A stretch of 34,625 bases of DNA from Rhodospirillales bacterium 69-11. Its GTDB lineage: Bacteria; Pseudomonadota; Alphaproteobacteria; Acetobacterales; Acetobacteraceae. Below the pieces are notes generated by a model. The model had not been told where the DNA came from. It saw only the letters and a program-made list of their open reading frames with translations, and ran no database searches. Shown piece by piece: positions 1-6,905 of the stretch (its first letter is position 1; the number at the start of each line of letters is the position of its first letter). The stretch is from contig MKTV01000095.1 of assembly GCA_001898425.1 (NCBI GenBank), forward strand, positions 1 through 34,625, in the 5' to 3' direction. The translations under genes and the position numbers were made by a program.

Positions 1-212
1 CCGACACCGAAACACCACCAGCCGCCGAGGCGTTCAAACGCACACGCCAGAGCTTAGGATTGTCGCAGTCCGAGCTTGCGGCGGCTTTGGGGATTCGGCG
101 CGTGAAAACAATACGGGAAATAGAAGGCGGTAAGAGGCCTGCAGGCGATGTGTTGCTGCGGTTAATGGAGCAACTCGTTTCCCGTAATCGCGAAATATCC
201 GACAATAAATAA
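1..212 (+). CDS. XRE-type helix-turn-helix DNA-binding protein, C-terminal part
   Basis: The reading frame enters from the left edge (first full codon at 3) and ends at TAA 210-212, leaving about 69 residues. The visible part has the layout of a Cro/C1-type helix-turn-helix: RQSLGLSQSELAAALGI forms helices 1 and 2, KTIREIEGGKRPAGDVLLRL forms the recognition helix and the one after it, and a short polar tail follows. Proteins of this shape are small repressors or antitoxins of mobile elements. The N-terminus and any upstream partner are outside the window, so repressor and antitoxin cannot be told apart. Codon use (TTA, ATA, AGG, CGT) is more AT-rich than in the chromosomal genes to the right, which fits the mobile-element setting. 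Confidence 0.75.
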   Translation, partial: DTETPPAAEAFKRTRQSLGLSQSELAAALGIRRVKTIREIEGGKRPAGDVLLRLMEQLVSRNREISDNK

Positions 213-317
213 GCAATCATATTGCGCGGTTTTTCTTAGCTAAACGTCCGTATCTGTTATATATTTCTCCTTATCAGGCAGTTGTTGCCGGGTTTTATTA
301 ACCAAGGAGAAATAAAA

Positions 318-629
318 ATGAACGCACATTCCAAATTATCCATGAAATTCCAGCTTGGCCAGGTCGTCGCCACCCCCGGCGCACTTGAGGCAACCAACCA
401 CTTCCAACGGCTGGCCTACCTGCATCGCCATGTTTCCGGTGACTGGGGCTGTGTCTGTGACGAAGACAAGGCGCTGAACGACGAAGCGGTTGAGTTGGGG
501 AATCGCATCCTTTCGGCATACCCGATTGATCCCGCGAAACCGTGCGAGGGCTTCGGCGACAACTGCCTGTGGATCATCACCGAGCGCGACCGCAGCGTTA
601 CCACGTTCCTGCTTCCCAGCGAATATTAA
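318..629 (+). CDS. Small accessory-element protein of unknown function (103 aa)
   Basis: The ATG at 318 is chosen because AAGGAG (304-309) lies at a good distance upstream; a TTG at 282 is also open but has no ribosome site. The product resembles a small protein common on alphaproteobacterial plasmids and islands that is annotated only as hypothetical. Its recognisable core reads LHRHVSGDWG, then an Asp/Glu-rich segment, then LWIITERDRSVTTFLLP near the end. No enzyme motif, signal peptide or membrane segment is visible, so no function is offered. It sits 105 bp after the XRE gene. An AT-rich stretch at 251-270 could hold a -10 box, but no convincing -35 was found. A hairpin follows the stop codon. 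Confidence 0.8.
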   Translation: MNAHSKLSMKFQLGQVVATPGALEATNHFQRLAYLHRHVSGDWGCVCDEDKALNDEAVELGNRILSAYPIDPAKPCEGFGDNCLWIITERDRSVTTFLLPSEY

Positions 630-636
630 CCTAACC

Positions 637-667
637 GGGCGGCGTTTGAACGCGCCGCCCATGTTTT
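637..667 (+). terminator. Hairpin followed by a short T run
   Basis: GGGCGGCG (637-644) pairs perfectly with CGCCGCCC (653-660) around an 8-nt loop, and TTTT follows at 664-667. It starts 8 bp after the stop of the preceding small gene and ends 21 bp before the next start codon. It may be a terminator or a partial attenuator between two genes on the same strand. Confidence 0.5.
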
Positions 668-687
668 CAACATAGGAGAATTTGAAA

Positions 688-1026
688 ATGCAATCATCAA
701 ACCACACTGAAGGCCCATGGGACATAAACGCCTTCAATCTCACGCAGATCATCAAGGTCAAGTCCGGCCCCGATAAGGACGGCAGGCACTACAAAGACGG
801 CAGGCACCAGATCGTCATTGCCAACGTAGGGCAGGACGGCGACGATTGGGCGGAACGCCGCGCCAATGTGCATCTAATGCGCGCCGCGCCGGACATGCAG
901 GCAGCCCTTGAGTCCGCTTTAAGCGAATTGCGCGAGTGGATGGAAGTGTTCCCGGATGGTTCAGACAACACGCCGAGAGTGATCGAAGAGATCGAAGCGG
1001 CATTGCACAAGTCGCGCAATTGGTAA
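688..1026 (+). CDS. Small phage/plasmid-type protein of unknown function (112 aa)
   Basis: The ATG at 688 follows TAGGAG (673-678); a TTG at 682 is open but less likely. The protein begins SNHTEGPWDIN and later has a block ending RRANVHLMRAAPDMQAALESAL. That GPW...AN..L..AAPD...AL arrangement is typical of a very common family of small phage and plasmid proteins with no assigned function. The C-terminal half looks helical. There is no catalytic motif, signal peptide or membrane segment. It lies between a hairpin and the DNA methyltransferase gene, which begins 45 bp later with its own strong ribosome site, so the two may be co-transcribed. Confidence 0.75.
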   Translation: MQSSNHTEGPWDINAFNLTQIIKVKSGPDKDGRHYKDGRHQIVIANVGQDGDDWAERRANVHLMRAAPDMQAALESALSELREWMEVFPDGSDNTPRVIEEIEAALHKSRNW

Positions 1027-1071
1027 TCAACGCCGCCCCGCAGGCCATCGCGGGAGAAAGATTAGGAGAAC

Positions 1072-1935
1072 GTGGCAAAACTCACCAAGGCGCAGGCAAA
1101 GCAACATGCGGAGGCCTGCAAGATTTTAGAAAAAGACGTGCTGACATGGGATGATAAATACTTCGTCCTTGAGAACTGGCAGGAATCCGCAAACCACGTC
1201 AACAGTTCAGCAGGCGCATTCTTCACGCCGCCCGGTCTGGCGCGAGACTTTGCAATCGAAGGCGAAGGACGCCGGATAATTGACCTATGCGCGGGGATCG
1301 GCGGCCTTTCCTTTGCTATAGATAACTGCTGGCGCTACGACCAAGATCACCAGCCAGATATCACCTGTGTCGAGATCAACCCCAACTATATCGCCGTTGG
1401 CAAGAAAATTCTGCCCCATGCCCGTTGGATACAAGCCAGCGTGTTCGACCTTCCGGCCGACATCGGCCACTTTGATCGCGCCATATCGAATCCTCCATTC
1501 GGCGCAATCAAACATGACGGGCAGGCCCCGCGCTACACAGGGAAGGATTTCGAGTACAAAGTTATGGATATTGCCAGCGACATCGCGGACTTCGGCGCCT
1601 TTATAATCCCGCAAATGTCAGCACCGTTCCAGTATAGCGGAATGCGCTATTACCAAGAGCGCGCAACAGAAAAGCACAACAGGTTTATGGAGCAGACCAA
1701 AATCCGCATGGAGATAGGTTGTTCAATTGATACGGCCTACTACCGGGACGCATGGCATGGTGTAGCGCCTCTATGTGAAATCGTTGTAATTGATTTTGAA
1801 GAAGTGCGACAGGCGAGGATGGAGAAGTCGCACCGCCCGAAAAATCCGTTTGTGTTCGCCGCAGATAGGCATGAACCCCCATCAACCGAGTCAACCACGC
1901 AGACGAACAACAAGAAGCAGCTAACTTTATTCTAG
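1072..1935 (+). CDS. Orphan N6-adenine-type DNA methyltransferase
   Basis: The GTG at 1072 is preceded by TTAGGAGAAC, a strong ribosome site. The 287-aa product has a Rossmann-type SAM-binding motif I (DLCAGIGG, residues 71-78), an FFTPP segment at 50-54 of the kind that precedes motif I in such enzymes, an acidic motif II region (CVEINP), and catalytic motif IV NPPF at 140-143. NPPF/Y is the signature of enzymes that methylate an exocyclic amino group, usually adenine N6. No restriction endonuclease gene is next to it, so it is probably an orphan methylase for protecting the element or regulating its genes. The last residues are KKQLTLF, resembling the bacterial sliding-clamp-binding pentamer QL(S/D)LF. 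The target sequence is unknown. A terminator follows. Confidence 0.85.
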   Translation: MAKLTKAQAKQHAEACKILEKDVLTWDDKYFVLENWQESANHVNSSAGAFFTPPGLARDFAIEGEGRRIIDLCAGIGGLSFAIDNCWRYDQDHQPDITCVEINPNYIAVGKKILPHARWIQASVFDLPADIGHFDRAISNPPFGAIKHDGQAPRYTGKDFEYKVMDIASDIADFGAFIIPQMSAPFQYSGMRYYQERATEKHNRFMEQTKIRMEIGCSIDTAYYRDAWHGVAPLCEIVVIDFEEVRQARMEKSHRPKNPFVFAADRHEPPSTESTTQTNNKKQLTLF

Positions 1936-1959
1936 CCGTTTGAACATACCGTCAGCAGA

Positions 1960-1992
1960 GCCGTCAGCCTAAAAGCTGGCGGCTTTTCTCTT
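1960..1992 (+). terminator. Rho-independent terminator after the methyltransferase gene
   Basis: GCCGTCAGC (1960-1968) pairs with GCTGGCGGC (1975-1983), nine pairs including one G-U, around a 6-nt loop. TTTTCTCTT follows directly. It starts 25 bp after the stop codon and separates the accessory genes on the left from the mobilization block on the right. Confidence 0.8.
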
Positions 1993-2086
1993 ATCTGCAC
2001 CCCCTTATAACATTACATATTGCTTGAACTGCATGAACCGGGTCACGAGGTATTAGCCATAAGTAAGCAGCAGGCTAGTAACCGGC
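1993..2086 (+). promoter_or_regulatory. AT-rich leader of the mobilization block; possible promoter and oriT region
   Basis: This short AT-rich stretch lies directly upstream of mobC and the relaxase. That is where mobilizable elements usually carry the transfer origin and the promoter of the mob operon. TATAAC (2005-2010) and TATTAG (2050-2055) could each be a -10 box. No inverted repeat or known nick-site consensus could be recognised with confidence, so the oriT assignment rests on position only. Confidence 0.25.
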
Positions 2087-2365
2087 ATGTCCGCCAAAAA
2101 AGGCCGCCCCGTTTCGGACAACCCCAGAAGCCAGCGCGTCTCCGTGCGGTTTACCGTCGAAGAGATTACCGACCTGGCGCTGAAGGCCGCGCGGGCGAAT
2201 TCGACGCTTTCAGATTATCTCCGTTCAGCGGCGCTAGAGCATCGGCCAGCCACCAACACCGCCTTGGTCCGGCATGACCTGTCCCGCATCGCCGTGCATC
2301 TATCCCGACAGAACGCGGACAAAGCGCTGATCGACGAGATCCGCGCCGCGCTGGAAACCCTGTGA
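2087..2365 (+). CDS. mobC: MobC-like relaxosome accessory protein
   Basis: This 92-aa protein has the features of ribbon-helix-helix mobilization accessory proteins. The basic N-terminus leads into RVSVRFTVEEITDLALKAARANSTLSDYLRSAAL at about 17-50, giving the beta strand, helix and helix of the fold. A C-terminal helix (SRIAVHLSRQNADKALIDEIRAAL) matches the conserved end of the MobC family. Such proteins bind the transfer origin, help melt it and recruit the relaxase, and often repress their own operon. Its stop overlaps the relaxase start by 4 bp (GTGA, 2362-2365), which indicates translational coupling. The ribosome site before the ATG is weak. Confidence 0.8.
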   Translation: MSAKKGRPVSDNPRSQRVSVRFTVEEITDLALKAARANSTLSDYLRSAALEHRPATNTALVRHDLSRIAVHLSRQNADKALIDEIRAALETL

Positions 2366-4695
2366 ACTGGAGCCGCCACAACACGGGCCGGGCAGGCTCC
2401 TTCAAAAGCGTGATCGACTACGCCTCGAAGGACGAAAAGATCGGCCATGTCGAATTCCTGAATCTGGCGGCGAACAAACCGTCACAGGCGGCGAAGGAGA
2501 TGCAGGCCACCGCGGACGCCGCGAGGTCGATCCAGATGCGGGAACGCCAGGTAGAGGGAAAGCGGACATCGCACAGCGGCGGCGCCGCGAAGAGCCCGGT
2601 CTACCACCTCGCCTTCAGTTGGCACCCGGACGACCGGCCGACCCGGCAGCACATGATCGAGCAGGTTCAGGAGGCGTTGAAGCGTCTCAACCTGCAAGAC
2701 CACCAGGCCGCCATATTCCATCACGTCGACCGGCCGCACCCGCACGCGCACGTCGTCGTCAACCTCATCCATCCCGACACAGGGAAAGCTGCAACCGTCG
2801 TCGGCAACGACAAGCGGCTGAACCAGTGGGCGCACGAGTACGAGGCGAAGCGCCAGATCAGATCCCCGAAGAGGGCCGCCAAGATGGAGCCTAACCGGAA
2901 CCGCGAAGCCGACGAGATCAAGAAGGCTTTTGCGAAGAAGGAAGAGCGGATCAACCAGCGCCACGAGCAAGCAGGCGAGCAGCGCCGCAAACAGCGCGAC
3001 GACCTCTGGGACAAATATCAGGACAAGAAGGCCGCGATCCGCGAGACCTATGACTCAGAGATGGCCCGCGTCTGGGGGCGGAATAAAGACCAGCCTCGGC
3101 CAGAGCTGCGCCCGAAGCACGGCTGGGGCCTGCCGAAGAAGCCGGAATGGATGGATCTCGCCAAAGCTGTCAGGGGAGATATTGCCAATCCGCGTGTTCT
3201 GTTCGCGGCATTCCCGGCTGAGCGCAAGCAGGCGCCGGCACCTGCACCAGCACCCTCTCTTACCCCTTCCTTTCACCCCACGCCTAATGGTACGATTCAG
3301 CAAGGAAACAGAAAGCAGCAGACGGCATACCACCGTGCTGTACGGGACGAGGCGATAGCTGTGGCGTCGGCTGAGTTCAAGAAAGCCAGCGCCGACATGA
3401 AGAAAGAACACGCCAAAGAGGCGGATGCTGAGAAAGCCGAGGTCCGCGCCTTCCGAAAGGAAAGGGGCAAGGCTTGGGCCGCGTGGAGACAGACCCACGG
3501 CCTGAAGGAAGATCCGAAGTTCAAGACGGTCGACATTTCCCCTGCGGACTTGAAAGCCGAGCAGGCGAAGAACGCAGCGCGCGGCTGCGCACGGGACGCC
3601 TTCAACGCGAAGCCGGACGCATCGGTAGCGTTCCAGCGCAGCGCGGCGATCGACGACAAGCCGATGACGGCGAAAGCGCCGGGTGGGTTCGAGCGATCAG
3701 CACCGATTGCGGATGAGCCAGTCGTCGACAAGCCCACAGACACGCGGAGGAGCATGTACAGGGTCGACATCAGCCCGTACGAGGCACAGCGCCAGTTCGG
3801 CGAATTCATCCGTGAGACGATGGTGCTGAGAGGCCCGCCTATCATGGACGGGGAGTGGCATAACATCCCGCTGAAGGGGCAGAGGTCGGGAAGGTCCGGC
3901 GGATACAGAGGGTTTGCCGACGGGTACATCACCGGCCAGGTCCGCAACAACAAGACCGACCAGACCGTCGACTGGAATCCGAAAGGTGACCACGTCCCGC
4001 TATCGCCTGCGGGAGCCGCGAAGCTTGAAGCCCTCGCCCAGGAGCGCAGGCGCGCGACAGCCGAGAAGCTGAAGACGCAGCAGGACAAGGCCGCGCAAAC
4101 GGCGAAGCGCGTGGTCGAGAACGCGCGCCCTGCCGATCCGAACCACCCTTATCTTGTTCGGAAGGGCATTCAGCCCCACGGCATCCTTCAGAAGGGATCG
4201 ACGCTCATCGTCCCCATGCAGAACCTGAAGGGGGAGGTCAGGGCATTCCAGCGGATCTACGAGGACGGCAGCAAGAAGTACCAGTGGCAGGCCGAGCGCG
4301 ACGGGCTGTTCTTCGTCATGGGCAAAAAGAACGACGGCCCCGTGCGCGTCGTCGAAGGCTTTGCCACCGGCGCCTCAGTCAGGGAGGCTACAGGCGACCA
4401 GGTCGCGGTTGCGTTCGACAAGAGCAACCTGAAGCATGTCGCCCGCGCGATCAGGGAGAAGACCGATCGAGAGATCATCATTAACGGCGACAACGATGTT
4501 CATCTTGAACACAAGCCCGTCGGCAATGTCGGAAGGAAGGCTGCGGAGGAAATCGCGCGCGAGATCAATGCCGCGGTTCGATTACCTCCGAAGGGAGACT
4601 GGAACGACTATCACAAGACGAACGGTATTGAGGCTCTGAGGGGCGTTTTGAGCGAGCCGATTGACCGTGGGCCGGTGATTGGACACAACCTTTGA
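2362..4695 (+). CDS. Relaxase fused to a C-terminal TOPRIM primase-like domain
   Basis: This 777-aa protein starts at a GTG that overlaps the mobC stop. The N-terminal ~170 residues are a histidine-triad relaxase: the metal-binding motif is [12 protein letters not shown] (H121, D123, H126, H128, H130), and Tyr20 in VIDYASKD is a candidate nicking residue. Residues ~180-250 are highly charged and probably a coiled coil, and a Pro/Ala-rich linker follows near 290-310. The C-terminal ~180 residues match the TOPRIM domain of phage and plasmid primases: [14 protein letters not shown], then the acidic E665 (VVEGFATG) and D710/D712 (NGDND). The protein would nick the transfer origin and stay attached to the strand, while the TOPRIM part may help replicate DNA after transfer. 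No zinc-finger primase region is evident. The exact MOB class was not determined. Confidence 0.88.
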   Translation: MNWSRHNTGRAGSFKSVIDYASKDEKIGHVEFLNLAANKPSQAAKEMQATADAARSIQMRERQVEGKRTSHSGGAAKSPVYHLAFSWHPDDRPTRQHMIEQVQEALKRLNLQDHQAAIFHHVDRPHPHAHVVVNLIHPDTGKAATVVGNDKRLNQWAHEYEAKRQIRSPKRAAKMEPNRNREADEIKKAFAKKEERINQRHEQAGEQRRKQRDDLWDKYQDKKAAIRETYDSEMARVWGRNKDQPRPELRPKHGWGLPKKPEWMDLAKAVRGDIANPRVLFAAFPAERKQAPAPAPAPSLTPSFHPTPNGTIQQGNRKQQTAYHRAVRDEAIAVASAEFKKASADMKKEHAKEADAEKAEVRAFRKERGKAWAAWRQTHGLKEDPKFKTVDISPADLKAEQAKNAARGCARDAFNAKPDASVAFQRSAAIDDKPMTAKAPGGFERSAPIADEPVVDKPTDTRRSMYRVDISPYEAQRQFGEFIRETMVLRGPPIMDGEWHNIPLKGQRSGRSGGYRGFADGYITGQVRNNKTDQTVDWNPKGDHVPLSPAGAAKLEALAQERRRATAEKLKTQQDKAAQTAKRVVENARPADPNHPYLVRKGIQPHGILQKGSTLIVPMQNLKGEVRAFQRIYEDGSKKYQWQAERDGLFFVMGKKNDGPVRVVEGFATGASVREATGDQVAVAFDKSNLKHVARAIREKTDREIIINGDNDVHLEHKPVGNVGRKAAEEIAREINAAVRLPPKGDWNDYHKTNGIEALRGVLSEPIDRGPVIGHNL

Positions 4696-5177
4696 TAGAT
4701 CGCGCCCTCGCATTCGCCACCCGTGCCCACGCCGGACAGATCCGCAGGTATACCGGCGAGCCCTATGTGGCTCACTGCATCTCCGTCGCCGAAATCGTCC
4801 GTTCCGTCCCGCACACGCCGGAGATGATCGCAGCCGCCCTCCTGCACGACACGGTCGAGGACACGCCGGTTACGCTGGATGAGATCGCCCGCGAGTTCGG
4901 GCCCATTGTCGCCGCGCTGGTTTACGAGCTTACGGACGTATCCAAACCGGAAGACGGAAACCGCGCCGCACGGAAGGCCATCGACCGGGAGCACACGGCG
5001 AAAGCCTCACCAGATGCCAAGACAATCAAGCTGGCAGACCTGATCGACAACACGAAGTCCATTGTCGCGCATGACCCCGCTTTCGCCCGCGTATATCTTC
5101 CTGAGAAGCGCCAGCTATTGAAAGTGCTGCAAGAGGGCGACCGCACCCTTTGGGAGCAGGCATTGACCAACCAATGA
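4692..5177 (+). CDS. SpoT/MESH1-type HD alarmone hydrolase
   Basis: This 161-aa single-domain HD protein matches the hydrolase half of RelA/SpoT proteins. [16 protein letters not shown] covers residues 13-28, the HDxxED motif is HDTVEDT (H52, D53, E56, D57), and KLADLIDN holds D116. The full set of expected metal and catalytic residues (H28, H52, D53, E56, D57, D116) is present. The family removes the 3'-pyrophosphate from (p)ppGpp or related nucleotides. There is no synthetase, TGS or ACT domain. It starts at TTG 4692 inside TTGA, overlapping the relaxase stop by 4 bp, so it is probably made by coupled translation from the mob operon. Activity is inferred from motifs, and a related nucleotide could be the true substrate. 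Confidence 0.82.
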   Translation: MIDRALAFATRAHAGQIRRYTGEPYVAHCISVAEIVRSVPHTPEMIAAALLHDTVEDTPVTLDEIAREFGPIVAALVYELTDVSKPEDGNRAARKAIDREHTAKASPDAKTIKLADLIDNTKSIVAHDPAFARVYLPEKRQLLKVLQEGDRTLWEQALTNQ

Positions 5178-5215
5178 CCACGCCCAATTAGAAGCTGCGA
5201 GCCATATTTCAATGC

Positions 5216-5488
5216 ATGAGCGAGCGCTGGCCCCGCGGCATGAAGGAGGAGATCGCAGCCGAGTATGTCGGACTGTCCGTCTCGACCTTCCGCCGGGAAT
5301 GGAGTGAGGGTCGCGCGCCCTTCCCCGTTCTTCTGACGCCCGGCCGTCAGGTCTGGCTGCGGGACGACCTCGATGAATGGCTTGACGCCAAAGCCGGACG
5401 GACGACAAAGAACGGCCAGTCCGAGGAATGGGACAAGGCCATTGAACGTCGATCTTCCATACCTTCAGGTATACCGGTCACGCGATAG
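5216..5488 (+). CDS. AlpA/Xis-like helix-turn-helix protein, probable excisionase
   Basis: This 90-aa protein has a MerR/AlpA-type winged helix-turn-helix: EIAAEYVGLSVSTFRREWSEGRAPFP at about 12-37, then VWLRDDLDEWLDAK near 46-59, the usual layout of excisionase-like proteins. Such proteins bend DNA at attachment sites or activate integrase expression, and so favour excision. It lies immediately upstream of the integrase, and its last 47 bp overlap the integrase start region in another frame. The ATG at 5216 is used; an ATG at 5212 is in another frame. The C-terminal ~25 residues (after AGRTT) look unstructured and may be dictated by the overlap. Confidence 0.75.
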   Translation: MSERWPRGMKEEIAAEYVGLSVSTFRREWSEGRAPFPVLLTPGRQVWLRDDLDEWLDAKAGRTTKNGQSEEWDKAIERRSSIPSGIPVTR

Positions 5489-6560
5489 GCTGTTCGCCTA
5501 CTACCGCCGCGACGGCCTGCGGAAGCGCCTTGTCGCGGAGGACGGAACGCCTGTAGATCCACGCAACAAGGCTGCGCTGCATCACGCATGGTCGCGGCTT
5601 AACGCCGCTCATGAGCAGGCGACGGCCAACGCGCCCAAGCGCACTCTGCGTGCCCGAAGCATCTCCGACCTGATCGCCCGATACCGCGCCAGCCCGGAGT
5701 GGCACCAGAAGAAGCCCGAGACCAAGCGAGACTACGAGAAGGCAATCCGTCCGCTTGAGAAGGACTGGGGCGAACTGCCCGTTGCAGGGCTGCGGCGGCA
5801 TCATATTGGTGCAATCCGCGACCGCTATGCCTGGCGCGAGGAAGACGGGAAGAGGGTTTCCAACGCGCGGCAGGCCAACCGCGTCATCACGGTCCTCTCG
5901 ATCCTCATCAGCTACGCCATCGACCTCGGCTGGCGTGAGGACAATCCCGCCCTGCGACCGAAGCGCCTTCGGACGGAGGGAGACGGCTTCCGCCCATGGC
6001 GAGCGGCTGAGTTCGCACAGTTCATGGATCGTGCCGGCGAGGAGTGGCAGTTCAACGCCCTATTCGCAGCTCTGAGCGGCCAGCGCGGGCAGGACCAGGT
6101 GGCCATGCTCTGGGCCGACTATGATGGCAGTTCCCTCTACGTCGAACAGCAGAAGGGCGGATCCAAGGTCTGGATCGAGTGCCATCCCATGCTCAAGGAA
6201 GCTCTGGACGTCCGGCGGCTCGCGCGGCCGGATGACACACACATTGTGAGCAACAACGGGAAGCCCTACCGGGCCAACCACTTCCAGCAAATGGCCGGGA
6301 AGGCGATAAGAGCCGCCGGGCTGAAGGATGTCGTCTGGCATGGCCTCCGAGGTTCCGCAGCGAGTTGGGCGGCAGAGGGCGGCGCCAGCGAGAAGATGAT
6401 CCAGGCGCTCCTGGGCCATAAGACGGGGCAGATGTCGCAGCGCTACGCCCGGGGCGCGGAGCAGCGCCGATTGGCCGCGGATGCGGTGCGGGCGATCGTG
6501 ATTCCTGCTGGACAGTCCCGTGACAAGGCATTGAAAGACATGACAGAGAACGGATCGTGA
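5442..6560 (+). CDS. int: Tyrosine site-specific recombinase (integrase) of the element
   Basis: This is a phage-type integrase of 372 aa. The catalytic set is complete: R215 in LSGQRGQDQ, H300 and R303 in HGLRGSAASW, H326 in LLGHKTG, and nucleophile Y335 in QRYAR. The N-terminal ~75 residues are the arm-binding domain (LPYLQVYRSRDRLFAYYRRDG), and ~80-175 is the core-binding SAM-like domain. I chose TTG 5442 because homologous integrases begin with a segment like NVDLPYLQ; the frame is also open from ATG 5373, which would add 23 residues inside the upstream gene. The gene ends 41 bp before the tRNA fragment at 6602, the usual position next to an attachment site. It would integrate and excise the element at a tRNA gene with a CAT anticodon. 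Confidence 0.93.
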   Translation: MNVDLPYLQVYRSRDRLFAYYRRDGLRKRLVAEDGTPVDPRNKAALHHAWSRLNAAHEQATANAPKRTLRARSISDLIARYRASPEWHQKKPETKRDYEKAIRPLEKDWGELPVAGLRRHHIGAIRDRYAWREEDGKRVSNARQANRVITVLSILISYAIDLGWREDNPALRPKRLRTEGDGFRPWRAAEFAQFMDRAGEEWQFNALFAALSGQRGQDQVAMLWADYDGSSLYVEQQKGGSKVWIECHPMLKEALDVRRLARPDDTHIVSNNGKPYRANHFQQMAGKAIRAAGLKDVVWHGLRGSAASWAAEGGASEKMIQALLGHKTGQMSQRYARGAEQRRLAADAVRAIVIPAGQSRDKALKDMTENGS

Positions 6561-6601
6561 ATACCGTCTAGCGGCATTGTTTTTCCATAACTAGCAGAGA
6601 A

Positions 6602-6646
6602 ATCATAATCCCTTGGTCGGCGGTTCAAATCCGTCCGCCGCTACCA
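6602..6646 (+). other. Attachment site: 3' half of a CAT-anticodon tRNA
   Basis: The sequence from ATCATAA (anticodon loop, CAT at 6604-6606) to CCA at 6644-6646 is the 3' half of a tRNA. It contains the 3' anticodon strand TCCCT, a variable loop, a perfect T arm (GGCGG, loop TTCAAAT, CCGTC), the acceptor strand CGCCGCT, discriminator A and CCA. The expected 5' half is absent: bases before the anticodon loop do not pair with TCCCT. So the integrase recombined in or near the anticodon loop, the intact tRNA lies at the other end of the element, and this is the displaced chromosomal half. Elongator tRNA-Met is most likely. An Ile-type CAT tRNA cannot be excluded. Confidence 0.85.
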
Positions 6647-6890
6647 TCCTCCCTCACAGCATCCAAGGCCTGCCCGGCACGACGAGCTCGCGCTCGACGT
6701 GAGGCTCGTGTGTCGCCCTTGGCGCATCGGGCGCGTGCGGTGCGTGGGCGCGTTCTCTCATATTCCGATCCGCTCCTGCCGGTCGCCCAGGCAATTGCCG
6801 CAGCATCGAGCGCGCACTTGGCAAGCAGCTTGCAACATCCGTTCATGATTGCCTCCGGTTCAGCATAGCTCAACCGCAGGAGGCTCAGCC
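6647..6890. other. Chromosomal spacer between the element and the monooxygenase operon
   Basis: About 245 bp without a supported gene. The sequence is GC-rich like the chromosome to the right. An open frame on the minus strand here is very arginine-rich and looks like a shadow. No clear promoter was identified, although the downstream operon must be transcribed from this region or from within the element. Confidence 0.5.
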
Positions 6891-6905
6891 GGAGGCAGTT
6901 GCCCA

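Noticed and set aside
251-270. Promoter for the small gene at 318
   Set aside because: The AT-rich block offers a TATATT-like -10, but no -35 at suitable spacing exceeds three of six matches.
6602-6646. Complete tRNA gene next to the integrase
   Set aside because: Only the 3' half is present. The bases before the anticodon loop do not form the D arm or the acceptor 5' strand.
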